From contig DAHUYP010000076.1 in the NCBI GenBank assembly GCA_027315105.1, positions 163,857-227,856 of the forward strand: a DNA stretch of 64,000 bases. The letters run 5' to 3'. The notes under the pieces are model-generated. The model saw only the letters and a list, made by a program, of their open reading frames with translations, was not told the origin of the DNA and did not search any database. The DNA is from Gammaproteobacteria bacterium (lineage in GTDB: Bacteria > Pseudomonadota > Gammaproteobacteria > Steroidobacterales > Steroidobacteraceae). Shown here piece after piece: positions 62,971 through 64,000 of this stretch (position 1 is its first letter; the number at the start of each line of letters is the position of its first letter). The position numbers were made by a program, and so were the translations under genes.

Positions 62971-63840
62971 GTGTCAAATGCCACTCCAGCGATCCCGGCG
63001 GCGCAGTCCGCAGCCGCGCAGCAGCCGCGAGCCACGGCCGGCTCGCATGACGCTCTGCAGCGCGAGCCGCTGCAGGCGGTGTCGGCGCAGCGACTGGATG
63101 GTGAGTCGAGCCGCTCGGTGACCGAGACGCTGGCCGCCGAAGTGCCGGTGGCCATGCTCTACAACACACGCCCGCATGCCGTCATGCTGGCGACGCCGGC
63201 GGACCTCGATGACTTCGCCTTCGGCTTCGCGCTGACCGAGCGCATCATCGCCTCGACCTCCGAGCTGACACTGGTGGATCGACACTGGACCGAGCACGGC
63301 GTGGCCCTGCAGATGCTCATTCCTCCGCAGCGCTTCCTCGCGCTGCACGACCGCGATCGCAATCTCACGGGTCGCACCGGCTGCGGCTTGTGCGGGACGG
63401 CGACGTTGGAAGCGGCCATCCGCCCGGTGCGGCGCATCGAGACCCACGGGCCCCGCGCCAGCGTGGAAGCGCTGCGCGAGGGCATGCAGCGACTGTCGGG
63501 CCTGCAGCCGCTCAATGAGGCCAGCGGCGCCGTGCATGCGGCCGCTCTATTGACGACCGACGGCGGCTTCACGGTGCGCGAGGATGTCGGTCGCCACAAT
63601 GCGATCGACAAGGCGGTCGGCGCCGTGATGCGCGCCGGCCGCGTGCCGCACAGTCTGCTCGTGACCTCACGCGCCTCCTACGAGGTGATGCACAAGGCGG
63701 CGGAGGTGGGCTGCCGGCTGGTGGCGGCGATCTCCGCCCCGACCGCCCTGGCGCTGCGGCTGGCGCAGGAGGCCGGCGTGACGCTGGTGGGTTGGACCAG
63801 GCCGCCGCGGCTCACGGTGTACTGCGGCGAACTGACGTAA
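62971..63840 (+). CDS. fdhD: FdhD, formate dehydrogenase sulfur-transfer factor
   Basis: 289-residue protein that transfers sulfur to the molybdenum cofactor of formate dehydrogenase. Cysteine pair C138-G-L-C141 in TGCGLCGTATLE, plus FTVREDVGRHNAIDKAVG and LLVTSRASYEVMHKAAEVG, are diagnostic. GTG 62971 follows AAGGAG at eight bases; the longer frame is not conserved. A formate dehydrogenase gene follows at 63882. Confidence 0.96.
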   Translation: MSNATPAIPAAQSAAAQQPRATAGSHDALQREPLQAVSAQRLDGESSRSVTETLAAEVPVAMLYNTRPHAVMLATPADLDDFAFGFALTERIIASTSELTLVDRHWTEHGVALQMLIPPQRFLALHDRDRNLTGRTGCGLCGTATLEAAIRPVRRIETHGPRASVEALREGMQRLSGLQPLNEASGAVHAAALLTTDGGFTVREDVGRHNAIDKAVGAVMRAGRVPHSLLVTSRASYEVMHKAAEVGCRLVAAISAPTALALRLAQEAGVTLVGWTRPPRLTVYCGELT

Positions 63841-63846
63841 TCATTC

Positions 63847-63868
63847 GCCGACGCGTGACGGCGTCGGC
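63847..63868. other. Hairpin between fdhD and the following gene
   Basis: GCCGACGC-GTGACG-GCGTCGGC, an 8-base perfect stem with 6-base loop, directly after fdhD. No T-run; it could be a weak attenuator or mRNA-stability element. Confidence 0.4.
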
Positions 63869-63881
63869 CAGGAGCTGAGCG

Positions 63882-64000
63882 ATGCGATCGATAGCGGAGA
63901 CGGATCTGGGGACCCCTGGGCGGGCGGCGGAGCAGCAGGTGCGGGTGCTGATCGACGGGGTAGGGGTGAGCGTGCCGGCGGGCAGCTCGGTGATGCGCGC
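63882..64000 (+). CDS. Formate dehydrogenase large subunit, N-terminus (3' partial)
   Basis: The first 39 codons are present. VRVLIDGVGVSVPAGSSVMRA is the start of the 2Fe-2S ferredoxin-like domain seen in NAD-dependent formate dehydrogenase alpha subunits (and in NuoG). Location just after fdhD favours formate dehydrogenase. ATG 63882 has GGAG eight bases upstream. The rest lies outside the window. Confidence 0.72.
   Translation, partial: MRSIAETDLGTPGRAAEQQVRVLIDGVGVSVPAGSSVMR

Noticed and set aside
1..64000. tRNA, rRNA, CRISPR arrays, insertion sequences
   Set aside because: I looked for T-loop-like motifs, regularly spaced repeats and transposase motifs and saw none.

Overview
This is a GC-rich (visibly about two thirds G+C) chromosomal window from a proteobacterium, most likely a gammaproteobacterium of the Nevskiales/Steroidobacterales type. 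That placement rests on family content (YceH, an RpoE-type sigma factor, a TorF-type porin, NnrS, a high-potential iron-sulfur protein, an ActP/DUF485 pair) and on ATGA/GTGA start-stop overlaps. It is an inference, because there is no rRNA in the window. I see no tRNA, rRNA, CRISPR array, transposase, integrase or phage gene. Coding density is high, and nearly all long antisense reading frames are shadows produced by high-GC codon usage.

Layout. 1-10.7 kb is a stress-type block: a second-type FtsH protease (cut by the window edge), a DUF1614 membrane protein, a tandem universal stress protein, a transaldolase homologue whose active site appears to be lost, a PPK2 polyphosphate kinase, a site-2 protease with CBS domains, a proton-type P-type ATPase and a LysE exporter. 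10.9-15.3 kb carries exported proteins (double VOC domain, Gly/Tyr-rich lipoprotein, HtrA-like protease) and a coupled methyltransferase/DsbA-like pair. 15.4-21.5 kb has an rpoE-like sigma gene without a neighbouring anti-sigma gene, a lipoprotein, a sulfotransferase, a SYLF protein, a PadR regulator lacking its DNA-reading helix fused by overlap to an MFS exporter, and a CheY-like receiver. Four copies of a triple TTAA-type hexamer array (11-bp period) lie in the spacers of this part.

21.6-31.1 kb is mostly exported or envelope-associated proteins: a glycine-zipper protein, a signal-peptide SDR, a bicupin, an amidohydrolase, a DsrE-like protein, a YncE-like propeller and a DUF4382 lipoprotein, plus a cytoplasmic acyl-CoA-dehydrogenase-like flavoprotein and a phosphatase. 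31.2-38.9 kb has an autoregulated-looking MarR-ClC operon, a DUF6306 protein, a variant FolD, NnrS, an FkbM methyltransferase, a HiPIP and a quinone oxidoreductase. 38.9-43.7 kb is a lower-GC island containing a heme-oxygenase-like diiron protein and a large GGDEF-EAL protein. 43.7-50.2 kb contains a TPR sulfotransferase, a molybdopterin oxidoreductase, a PagL-like outer-membrane protein, YceH, a MAPEG protein and Tam.

50.2-57.2 kb is the most suggestive part. A TIGR03118 lipoprotein precedes a sigma/anti-sigma/subtilase operon in which the anti-sigma periplasmic domain resembles a subtilase prodomain. Next come a TorF-type porin and a two-gene operon of a monoheme lipoprotein and a fused monoheme cytochrome-porin of Cyc2-like architecture, a candidate outer-membrane electron conduit. 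57.3-64 kb holds ActP/DUF485 acetate uptake, cardiolipin synthase, a CDF metal exporter, a VapBC-type toxin-antitoxin pair with a 25-bp operator, fdhD and the first 39 codons of a probable NAD-dependent formate dehydrogenase large subunit.
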